This document shows, in pieces, positions 19,139 through 25,881 of a stretch of 64,000 nucleotides of DNA (position 1 is its first letter; every line of letters starts with the position of its first letter). A program made the translations under genes and the position numbers. Source of the DNA: Pseudomonas sp. CFBP13508 (GTDB lineage: Bacteria; Pseudomonadota; Gammaproteobacteria; Pseudomonadales; Pseudomonadaceae). The notes under the pieces are model-generated. The model saw nothing but the letters and a program-made list of their open reading frames with translations. It made no database searches and was not told where the DNA came from. The stretch is from the NCBI RefSeq assembly GCF_005233515.1, contig NZ_QFZZ01000002.1, forward strand, positions 682,001 through 746,000, in the 5' to 3' direction.

Positions 19139-21235
19139 TCACTTAGGTGAACCCGGTACAGGCTTGAGCCTGGTTACCAAGTCGCGCAACAGCGGCTCTC
19201 TTTCACTCATTTGAGTCAGGAAATCTTGCACAGCTTGCCCACCCAATTCACAAACCTGCTGTACTCGGGAATCATCACCATATGGGTCCGTACCGACCAA
19301 GAGGGCACTAAGCAAATCCATATGCCCACGGCGCGACCGAAGCAAAACATTATCCCAAGTTTCAAACTTAATCACTTCGGACTCAAGCCTCGATATATAA
19401 GGAGCATGTGAACCTGCTACTAGAAGCCCAGTTACAGTAGCGGTTTGAAACCGTGAAGACAAATATAAAACATATGAATGAAGCTGTTGATATTCTTCAT
19501 TTTCCGCTACATCGCCTGGCCCCTTCAGCTCCACAATCAGTATGTCTCTATCTTCCGGAGTTCCAAAAAAAACAAAGTCGGGCAGCGTTCTATCTGCCGG
19601 CATTGCCGGAAAAGGATTTCGTTTATCAATAAGATGCGCTTCATCTTTAACAATGGTTGCTAACGCTTTACGATAGACGTATTTTTCGTATTTTGTGTTT
19701 AGAATCCAAGGAAAACTTTCGATCAACTGCTGAAGCTGGGTTTCTTGACCTTTGAGGATATGCCCGTGAAGTTGCGTTAACGCAAACACCCGCAAAGAGA
19801 ATGCTACCGCCAGCGAAAGGCTTTCTGGGACAAGCTCATCGTTTAGCCTATTAATTGAGCCTACAAATCCGTCCGGCTCGAACGTAGTCACTTCCTTCCA
19901 AAGCTCTTTAATAAGCTTACGGGCAGGCTCGTGGACCCACGCTTTGGCAGCGGCCTCAATCAATCGGATTTTTGCTTCCTGATCCTTACCGAGACGCGGA
20001 GAAACGTCACTTATCAATGATGCGAGATGAGTTTTTTCTGATGCACGCAATTTAATATTAGGCGACTTTTCAATAACGCGATTTATTAACTCTTGATCTT
20101 CCTTATCGGAAATTTCTCTACGTTTTTTCTCGTATTCTTTAATCCAAGACAAAACTGATTTTGCCCCCCACTCATGAAGAGACTCTAAGTCAGGATCCTC
20201 CCAATTAACGCTAGTACGATCTGTCGAAATTGTGTCTTGCTGCAATTCATCTATCCAATCAGCCTCGACAACGGCGTACATATATCGAGAAAAGATCTCA
20301 CGACCTTTGACACCGAAAAAGAAAGGTCTGTCTTGGCCAATTTTCCCGTGAGCATAGACACCCACCCCAGCCTCTTCTTGTGACCATGTCGCCGACTTTA
20401 CGAACCCAACCCAGTATTTTATCTTTTTCTCGCCTTGGGGAGTACTCAGAGACTGCTCTAACATACCTTCTGAAGGTATACGCAACTCCCACTCGGGGAA
20501 AGCGTCGCTTTCACCGAGAACGTCCCCATTGATATGAACTTTAAAATCAGGTCTAGTGAGGGTGACAGTAAAGCGCCTTCCTAAAGACTCACGCAATTGA
20601 GTTACCGGAATAGAGCGCTTTGAAGTTAGCTCTGTTGCGAAAATTAAAGTTCCAGACTTAGTAACCTCAATAGCTTTAACAAATCTGGCAAGCGTCTTTT
20701 CCATCTCTGGAAATTCGTTATTTTTCAATTCCGCCAACGGCACCTGATCTGCCAAAATTCTCGGTGCGTATATTGCAGTCGCCGAAACGTCTTCATTTTC
20801 CGACTGCAACATCAGGTTGTAATCGAATCTTAGCCACATCACTGACCCTTCGTGGACTGTAACCACATGGACAATACGTGCGACGCCGAACGGTGCAAGC
20901 TTTCCAATTCCTTTGCGGCCCATGGGATAACGCGATTCGACCTTCTTAACATCTTCTGGTCTAGGCTTGGGTCTTCCCACTACCAAATAATTGCTAACCA
21001 ATAACGCTTTGCTCATTCCTACGCCATCATCAAACACACTGATCGCGTCAGGTATACCAATATCATTGGTTAACAAATCAACATAAACATTTTTGGCCAT
21101 TGCATCCCAAGAATTGGACACAAGCTCGGCTAAAACATTCGTAGGCTTATTCTGATATAGCTTTAGGCCTAAATGCTCAATCACATTATGCGCAAATCTA
21201 AGGGTGAGGGGCACATTCTCTAGGGGGTCAGTCAC
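19139..21235 (-). CDS. GHKL ATPase fused to PD-(D/E)XK nuclease (system gene B)
   Basis: A 698-residue relative of gene A with the same order of parts but clearly diverged sequence. The N box is E37-L-V-S-N41-S-W-D44-A, the G1 box DDGVGM (69-74) and the lid GRKGIGK (106-112), followed by LAPFGVA as in gene A (LAPFGIC). The middle region includes GVGVYAHGKIG, matching GVRIYARGKIA of gene A. The C-terminus has LPDF with D553 and VELKG with E569 and K571, again a PD-(D/E)XK pattern. GTG start with GGA/AAGG upstream. It is convergent with the gene A-methyltransferase operon, so its promoter is separate, in the 21.2-22.0 kb gap. The family also includes MutL and MORC; a mismatch-repair role is unlikely here. 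Confidence 0.83.
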   Translation of the reverse strand: MTDPLENVPLTLRFAHNVIEHLGLKLYQNKPTNVLAELVSNSWDAMAKNVYVDLLTNDIGIPDAISVFDDGVGMSKALLVSNYLVVGRPKPRPEDVKKVESRYPMGRKGIGKLAPFGVARIVHVVTVHEGSVMWLRFDYNLMLQSENEDVSATAIYAPRILADQVPLAELKNNEFPEMEKTLARFVKAIEVTKSGTLIFATELTSKRSIPVTQLRESLGRRFTVTLTRPDFKVHINGDVLGESDAFPEWELRIPSEGMLEQSLSTPQGEKKIKYWVGFVKSATWSQEEAGVGVYAHGKIGQDRPFFFGVKGREIFSRYMYAVVEADWIDELQQDTISTDRTSVNWEDPDLESLHEWGAKSVLSWIKEYEKKRREISDKEDQELINRVIEKSPNIKLRASEKTHLASLISDVSPRLGKDQEAKIRLIEAAAKAWVHEPARKLIKELWKEVTTFEPDGFVGSINRLNDELVPESLSLAVAFSLRVFALTQLHGHILKGQETQLQQLIESFPWILNTKYEKYVYRKALATIVKDEAHLIDKRNPFPAMPADRTLPDFVFFGTPEDRDILIVELKGPGDVAENEEYQQLHSYVLYLSSRFQTATVTGLLVAGSHAPYISRLESEVIKFETWDNVLLRSRRGHMDLLSALLVGTDPYGDDSRVQQVCELGGQAVQDFLTQMSEREPLLRDLVTRLKPVPGSPK

Positions 21236-21712
21236 TATATCCAGCCTTCCATTCCGTGCTCGCGCTTTGTCCAGGTCTACATGACCATCCCTGCGCTTTG
21301 TGGGTTAGTGGGTTAGTGGCCACTAGAATGCCACGCTCTACCTGCGATTGCAGCTTAAGACATCATCGCTGTATCTGCTGGAACCATTCTGGGACATATG
21401 ATCCAGCCTTGAGGCACCATGCTTCTGTTACACCGCTCGTAGATGTAACCTCGTACCCCAAGGCTACGAAAAAGAATGTTACCAGCAGAAAACCTATATA
21501 AATCAATAACTTAAAGAACCTGTAACTTTCGTAACACCTGTAACCTCCTATAACCCCACTCCCCGGTGAGCAATGGTCATCCGGCGAGTATAGGCGTCGA
21601 TTTAGACTTAGGCCGTGCGCTCCTTGCCTGCTGGGACCCCTGTTAGTGTAGAAAACATACGGGGTCGGAAACCCGCAGGACCTTGTTAGCGGGAGAATTC
21701 CCAGCTTAGTGA

Positions 21713-21746
21713 ACAGGTGAACCGGGTGAACTGCCGGTTCACCTGT
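21713..21746. repeat. 13-bp inverted repeat with triple GTGAAC
   Basis: ACAGGTGAACCGG (21713-21725) and CCGGTTCACCTGT (21734-21746) form a perfect hairpin with an 8-base loop. GTGAAC also recurs three times in tandem with 8-9 bp periodicity from 21710, like operator or iteron half-sites. Confidence 0.7.
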
Positions 21747-21779
21747 GCAATTGCCCTATGAAATGGCCTATCTGAGGTG

Positions 21780-21802
21780 ACCATTACCGAAACGGTAATG
21801 GT
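21780..21802. repeat. 10-bp inverted repeat ACCATTACCG/CGGTAATGGT
   Basis: Perfect stem with a 3-base loop (AAA); a TTTTT run begins six bases later (21808). It could be a rightward terminator or an operator. Confidence 0.65.
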
Positions 21803-21906
21803 GGCTGTTTTTCGATGTGTTTCTTTCAATTTCAATGATTGAAATTCAGTAACCCCTGAGTCCTCCCACTAACGAAGCCCCGCGGGTTTCCGACCCCGTG
21901 TGGGAC

Positions 21907-21935
21907 GAAAAGCGCCAGGGGCCCCGGCGCTTTTC
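21907..21935 (+). terminator. GC-rich hairpin, terminator-like
   Basis: GAAAAGCGCC (21907-21916) and GGCGCTTTTC (21926-21935) enclose AGGGGCCCC. TTTT within the right arm gives a short U tract in either direction. Confidence 0.5.
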
Positions 21936-22079
21936 CGCTCAGAAAACGGTAACTCATCAAGGATCTGACCTATGGAGCTAAGCTGCGGGGGGACCTCATC
22001 ATTAAGTGATCAAACAGTACTGCAGACCACGCTATGATCGCCCCAGCAATGAAGCTAGACGGAATAAGGAAGGTGCGAC

Positions 22080-22802
22080 TTGAGAGATACATCAACAGAC
22101 AAAAACTTGGTTGATCATCCTAGCTTGGTTGTTCTTTTCCCCCACATGCACAGCTACTGCGAAAAAGGTCTAAGCAATCATCTTGAAGGCAAAGATCGCT
22201 TTCAGGTTTCAGCCATTGAGACCTACGCCACCGGAGTCTTTTCACGGGTCGATGAGCTTGATACCGCGTTGGTCTCCTTGCGCTTAGCGTGCAGATTTGT
22301 AACTGAGCTTGGTTCCGAGCCAAGTCCGAGCCCAGCTATCTATCGTTACCACTACGAAAACTTCGTGCTTCGTGTAATAGGCCTGGTGGATCGGGCACAT
22401 CGACTGGTGGGGGCTTCTCTGCTCCTGCCCTCAGAGAAATATGAGGCGATGGGAGGAAATAGCTTTGTTCAGAAAGCCACAAAAACAAAGCATCCTAAAT
22501 TGTTTAGTGCTTTGGGCGCGGTAGCGAACGCCGTGAATAGCTACCGTGGACCTAGAAATGAGCTGATCCACTCAAGTGCTTACTCTAGTCGTGAGCTGGG
22601 GATATTCGTGGGGATAGAGCAGTTCAACGTGGATACCGGTTCGGTAGACGTGAACGAGCTTAAACGTGAGTACTCGTCGGCAGGAGCTGCCGAAATCGAG
22701 CGAACGATTCGACAGCTGATGGCAACCCTAACCGCGTTACTAGACGAGTTAGGCCCGGCCTTTTCCATAGCGCATAAATTCAACGCATCACAAACGAATT
22801 GA
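22080..22802 (+). CDS. HEPN-like protein of the island
   Basis: Mostly helical protein of 240 residues with no signal or membrane segment. YRGPRNELIHSSAY at about 155-168 carries the R-N-x3-H pattern (R159, H164) typical of HEPN domains, many of which are RNases in defence or toxin systems; Cthe_2314-like HEPN proteins have a similar motif. The start is TTG with GGAAGG 7 bases upstream. It lies between the repeat-rich gap and the right end of the island, in the same direction as gene A. Whether it belongs to the GHKL-methyltransferase system is not shown by operon structure. Confidence 0.55.
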   Translation: MRDTSTDKNLVDHPSLVVLFPHMHSYCEKGLSNHLEGKDRFQVSAIETYATGVFSRVDELDTALVSLRLACRFVTELGSEPSPSPAIYRYHYENFVLRVIGLVDRAHRLVGASLLLPSEKYEAMGGNSFVQKATKTKHPKLFSALGAVANAVNSYRGPRNELIHSSAYSSRELGIFVGIEQFNVDTGSVDVNELKREYSSAGAAEIERTIRQLMATLTALLDELGPAFSIAHKFNASQTN

Positions 22803-22860
22803 TACAGGCGGCGCTTACCGTTAATTTCTATACCAATGCTCTTCTAGAATTGAGCAGCGT

Positions 22861-22881
22861 GTATCCCCATGTGTATCCCAG
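22861..22881. repeat. Tandem GTGTATCCC, probable integrase arm-type sites
   Basis: GTGTATCCC at 22861-22869 and again at 22873-22881, spaced 12 bp, lie 42 bp inside the right attachment copy. Short tandem repeats in this position resemble the arm sites of tyrosine integrases. Confidence 0.5.
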
Positions 22882-22922
22882 CATGTAGAATCTCGCTACA
22901 AGACACGGTTTATATGGAACGC

Positions 22923-22943
22923 TCGAGTCTCCCTCGGGCACCA
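22923..22943 (+). other. Right attachment site attR
   Basis: TCGAGTCTCCCTCGGG then CACCA, a copy of the tRNA-Leu 3' end with one G missing. No rest of a tRNA precedes it, so it is a direct repeat left by integration rather than a second tRNA gene. Confidence 0.85.
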
Positions 22944-22951
22944 ACACAGAG

Positions 22952-22983
22952 AAAAAGGTCTTGCGAAAGCAGGGCCTTTTTTC
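22952..22983 (+). terminator. Terminator outside the right island junction
   Basis: AAAAAGG-TCTTGC-gaaa-GCAGGG-CCTTTTTT, nine bases past the attR CCA. This is probably the original terminator of tRNA-Leu, displaced by the island. Confidence 0.75.
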
Positions 22984-23050
22984 TTCTTGAGGGAAGTGGT
23001 TTACATGCTGACCTGTTCATCAACAGCTTTTTTAGATGCAGGTGCAGCTA

Positions 23051-23407
23051 TCAAAGTCGGAAAGCAATCTCCTTCCAGATATAGGCGTAGTTGTATTTCA
23101 GCCAGCGAACCAGAATTTTGTCGAATTGCCTCCGGCACCAATTCCTTTCTCTAGCTGATAGCCTCTGCTCTATCGACTGTCTCAGTAGGTCGGGATCGAA
23201 CCCCGTCCATACCGGTGGCACTGCGGCCACGAGATTTGTGAAACACACCGGTGCGACCTCTGAATACAGGATTTCGTACAACATTTCCGGGTCGAAACCT
23301 CTGAGCTTGCTCGCTACAAATTCATATTCGACGGGAAAATCATTGAATGGCTCTGAGAGCGCGGCTCTGACTTCAGTCAGTTGTGGTTCAGCCAGACGAC
23401 ATGTCAA
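23051..23407 (-). CDS. Small DUF7079-like protein
   Basis: Protein of 118 residues. The pattern ALSEPFNDFPVEYEFVASKL ... LYEILYSEVAPVCFTNL ... WTGFDPDLL resembles DUF7079, a family of small uncharacterised proteins often found as immunity-like neighbours; the match is from memory and unverified. The start is TTG at 23407, preceded by AAGGA with about 8 bases of spacing; no ATG in frame is better placed. It is divergent from the gene at 23477. No membrane segment. Confidence 0.5.
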   Translation of the reverse strand: MTCRLAEPQLTEVRAALSEPFNDFPVEYEFVASKLRGFDPEMLYEILYSEVAPVCFTNLVAAVPPVWTGFDPDLLRQSIEQRLSARERNWCRRQFDKILVRWLKYNYAYIWKEIAFRL

Positions 23408-23476
23408 ATGCGTAATTCCTTCAGCTATTCATAACGAATACAAAGACGGACTCATCAGCCATTGCCGAGACTGCAC

Positions 23477-24058
23477 ATGCCATCCAGCCGAGCCTCGAGT
23501 GTCAGTTTTACCGAGGGTTCCATCACCTCCATCTTCCCATCGAGTCTAGCGTCTGCGGCAGAAGGGCTAAACCCGATATTGCGCAATGTGGTTCAAGGAA
23601 AACACATTGCCATTCAGGTCATGGTAGGTGGCGAGAACGTGGCGATTCCCTATCGAATACACCACGAGGGGCGTGAGCAAAGCCGCTACCAGCTTACCGA
23701 GCTGCAAAGCGTCATGTACTCCTGCATCATGACTAGACATCATGATGGGCACGTCCGGCAACGTCAGTTGAAGCAAATCATCACTGTGTCTCAGCCATGG
23801 GTAGTCCCATTCGTGATTCAACTGGCCGGTGAATATGTCGTGGAGATACTCGATACCTGTGAAGATCATCTCGTGATGCTCGATCCGGTGCTATACGGCA
23901 ACTTCATCAGGGATAACCCAGCGTATTTTCGTACTCAGCAGGATCGGATGATCAGTTACTGGGATTGTTACTACCGGCACCTTTACAAGCATCGTCAGGA
24001 CTATGTGGGGTTCAGGCTGTTCGGGCACTTTTGTGAGTTAGCCAAGGGAAGGATCTGA
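23477..24058 (+). CDS. Unknown protein (193 aa)
   Basis: No family recognised. It begins MPSSRASSVSFTEGSI, and later carries NPILRNVVQGKHIAIQVM and a C-terminal region rich in aromatic residues (YWDCYYRHLYKHRQDY). No signal peptide or membrane span is visible. I use ATG 23477; a TTG at 23462 in the same frame is possible, and neither has a strong ribosome site. The frame is open and GC-patterned like a real gene. It is divergent from the DUF7079-like gene across 69 bp. Confidence 0.6.
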   Translation: MPSSRASSVSFTEGSITSIFPSSLASAAEGLNPILRNVVQGKHIAIQVMVGGENVAIPYRIHHEGREQSRYQLTELQSVMYSCIMTRHHDGHVRQRQLKQIITVSQPWVVPFVIQLAGEYVVEILDTCEDHLVMLDPVLYGNFIRDNPAYFRTQQDRMISYWDCYYRHLYKHRQDYVGFRLFGHFCELAKGRI

Positions 24059-24185
24059 GGTATTTCTGTACCGGGTAGGCTCCCATCAAACGGCTCCGTA
24101 AGGGATGAGCTTTTATTTCATCGGTTAGTTTAAAATGCGCCGCGCTCCGAATACCGCGATCCCCGAACGCCTCCAAGGATTTGCC

Positions 24186-24515
24186 ATGGAAACCTCACTG
24201 GAAACCGTCGCCCTCTTCTCCCTCAAACTTGCCTACGAAGAAGAGGGCCTGAGCCCCATCCTGCGCGATGACATGGTCATGGGCGATTATCAGAAAGACG
24301 TTTTCGACTTACTGGTGAAGCGCGGCGATGTCGAGGCCATTCAGTTCAAGATGAACGAATGCCTGAACCTGGCGCTGGATGCTTTGGGCGGGGTCGAGAA
24401 GCCGTTGGGGCGGGAGTTGCGCAAGTTGTCGGCGGAGTTGGCTCAGGCGCGGTCGGTGGAGCAGCTGGGTCAGCCGCTGCTCGCGCTGAAGGGGTATCTG
24501 CGCGACATTCTTTGA
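24186..24515 (+). CDS. Unknown small helical protein (109 aa)
   Basis: No family recognised. METSLETVALFSLKLAYEE leads a mostly helical, leucine-rich protein with no cysteine cluster, signal or membrane segment visible. AAGGA lies 7 bases before ATG 24186, which is why this start is preferred over a frame opening at 24135. It stands alone, and its 3' end faces the convergent gene at 24551. Confidence 0.65.
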   Translation: METSLETVALFSLKLAYEEEGLSPILRDDMVMGDYQKDVFDLLVKRGDVEAIQFKMNECLNLALDALGGVEKPLGRELRKLSAELAQARSVEQLGQPLLALKGYLRDIL

Positions 24516-24550
24516 GTGCCGCGCTAGAGCCATGCCGTTATCTCGTCCGA

Positions 24551-25300
24551 TCAGCGACGAGCTTTCAGTACTCGAATATCCATTGGAAAGCCGTCAGCGC
24601 CAGCCAGTATTTTCCAGCCCATGTATTGAAACTCACCATTGGGATCGATGTAGTCGCCCTTCTCTGGCTGCCCGCCGCCAACTATCGCAACACGCTTCAC
24701 TTCGCCGCAGCCGCCATCCGATGGTCGCACGGTATAGATCACATACGGCTTCACGTATTGCGTGGCGCGGAAGTATTGGCCGCAGATTTCGTCGACGGTG
24801 ATGAGCATGGTTTTCAGGCGGGCTTCGCCGTCGGTGTCTTCGTGCAGTTTCAGGAAGGAGATGTCGCCGACGTCGCTGTAGCCGAGGGAACGGGCGCGTT
24901 GGTAGGCGGGGGAGTTCTGGTGCGCAATACGGCCCTCCTCCACACCCCGTTGCATTTGCGCGGCGAACTCGGCTTTGCCTTGGGCCAGGGTTGCCTCGGC
25001 GTGGGCCGCGACGTTTTCGCAGTGGGCGTACTCGCTGGAGTCGAGGTGTTGCGGTAGCAGGTTGAGGCGGCGCTCGTTCATGGAGGCGAGGCTGTCTTGC
25101 AGGCCGGACGTTAGTGCATAGGCAGCGGAGACGCGACCGCTCTGGACGTCGGCGATTGTCTCCTGCATCCGCTGGCAATTGGCGAGGTAGTAATCCCAGC
25201 TGGCTTGCGGGTGTTCTTGCGCGAAGCTGAAGGTCGGGGTGATGACGGCGACAAGGGTGAGGACGCCGAGCAGTTGCGGCAAACGGGTTGTGGAAAACAT
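24551..25300 (-). CDS. Exported protein of unknown function (249 aa)
   Basis: A clear Sec signal peptide (LLGVLTLVAVITPTFSFAQ, cleavage near residue 28) is followed by a soluble domain. Cysteines near residues 42, 94, 172 and 199 could form disulfides in the periplasm. Segments such as MLITVDEICGQYFRA and DPNGEFQYMGWKIL do not point to a family I know. It is divergent from the membrane protein at 25416, and shares this neighbourhood with two further envelope proteins of unknown role. Confidence 0.7.
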   Translation of the reverse strand: MFSTTRLPQLLGVLTLVAVITPTFSFAQEHPQASWDYYLANCQRMQETIADVQSGRVSAAYALTSGLQDSLASMNERRLNLLPQHLDSSEYAHCENVAAHAEATLAQGKAEFAAQMQRGVEEGRIAHQNSPAYQRARSLGYSDVGDISFLKLHEDTDGEARLKTMLITVDEICGQYFRATQYVKPYVIYTVRPSDGGCGEVKRVAIVGGGQPEKGDYIDPNGEFQYMGWKILAGADGFPMDIRVLKARR

Positions 25301-25415
25301 GGGTAGTCCATTACAGAGAAGGCATGGCGCGACGCTACTATTTTGCTATCGTGCCGTCCACTCTCAACAGGCGAACAAGTTGTCGCCTCTGTCTCGTAGC
25401 CAGGAAAGAAATCCG

Positions 25416-25781
25416 ATGGATGCTGTGTTGTGTTTGGTAGTCATGGCTGCAATGTGGTTCTGGGTGGTGCGACAGCGCGGGCAATGGAATCTGTTGTTGG
25501 CGAACCTTGCCGGAGCGGGTAGCGCTGTGGTGGTCGGCATTGTCTTCACACTGCTTTATGACGCGCTGTTCGGCACCACCATGGCAGCGCCCGGACTGCA
25601 TAACAGCCTGGTGGTGTTCATGACCAGCGCGGGCGTTCTGGCGGGTGTTTGGCTGTGGATCGCCAAGCGTCGTCAGCCGGCGCATCCGGTTGCCCGTCAA
25701 CTGCTCGCGGGGGTCTGTGGCTTTGCCGCCGGGATGGTCACGTTGATTTTTCTGGCGGCGAATTATTTTCCGCAGCCGTAG
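25416..25781 (+). CDS. Small membrane protein, related to the next gene
   Basis: 121 residues with three or four hydrophobic segments: about 3-17, 28-48, 65-85 and 97-116. The first third (MWFWVVRQRGQWNLLLANLAG) matches the N-terminus of the following gene (MWRWVVKNRGSWNIFYGNIVG), so the two look like tandem duplicates that diverged. ATG 25416 follows AGGAAAGAA. No function can be inferred. Confidence 0.65.
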   Translation: MDAVLCLVVMAAMWFWVVRQRGQWNLLLANLAGAGSAVVVGIVFTLLYDALFGTTMAAPGLHNSLVVFMTSAGVLAGVWLWIAKRRQPAHPVARQLLAGVCGFAAGMVTLIFLAANYFPQP

Positions 25782-25881
25782 CCGGACGGCGCGTCTATTT
25801 TGCTATCTTGCCGCGCATCGTCGGGGCTCGCTGATCGTCTCGCGCCGCGTTTGGATTGTTGAAAGGTAAGGAAAGGATCAA

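Larger units (their letters stand above)
21659..21899. repeat. 241-bp unit bounded by 18-bp perfect inverted repeats
   Basis: ACGGGGTCGGAAACCCGC at 21659-21676 is the exact reverse complement of 21882-21899. No reading frame fills the unit, and no clear target-site duplication is visible at its edges. MITE-like in size and form, but a long-range RNA stem is equally possible. Confidence 0.65.
21236..22079. other. 844-bp non-coding region dense in inverted repeats
   Basis: No convincing reading frame on either strand. It holds a tandem GTGGGTTAGTGGGTTAGTGG (21299-21318), clustered TGTAAC/GTAAC motifs (about 21440-21560), an 18-bp inverted repeat enclosing 241 bp, and at least three hairpins. 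It must contain the promoters of gene B (leftward) and of the HEPN-like gene (rightward). A structured RNA, a small inserted element or an old replication/transfer site are all possible; none can be chosen from sequence alone. Confidence 0.6.
12009..22943. mobile_element. Integrated genomic island at tRNA-Leu, integrase lost
   Basis: The tRNA-Leu 3' end carries TCGAGTCTCCCTCGGG (12009-12024), which recurs exactly at 22923-22938. Both copies run on to CACCA, with one G missing in the right copy. Between them lie accessory genes: a truncated DUF927 ATPase, a frameshifted coiled-coil gene, two GHKL-nuclease genes, a cytosine methyltransferase and a HEPN-like gene. Much of the core is visibly AT-richer than the flanks. 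No integrase, relaxase or transposase is visible, so the element is probably no longer mobile by itself. Terminators lie just outside or inside each junction. Confidence 0.85.

Noticed and set aside
19139..21235. Gene B as MutL or Hsp90
   Set aside because: The ATPase boxes fit the superfamily, but the middle and C-terminal parts lack MutL or Hsp90 signatures and end in a PD-(D/E)XK pattern.
21236..22079. Retron-type or CRISPR array in the repeat-rich gap
   Set aside because: No reverse transcriptase in the island, and repeats are inverted and unequal rather than regularly spaced direct repeats.
22923..22943. Second tRNA-Leu gene
   Set aside because: Only the last 21 bases of the tRNA are present; no acceptor 5' strand, D-arm or anticodon arm precedes them.
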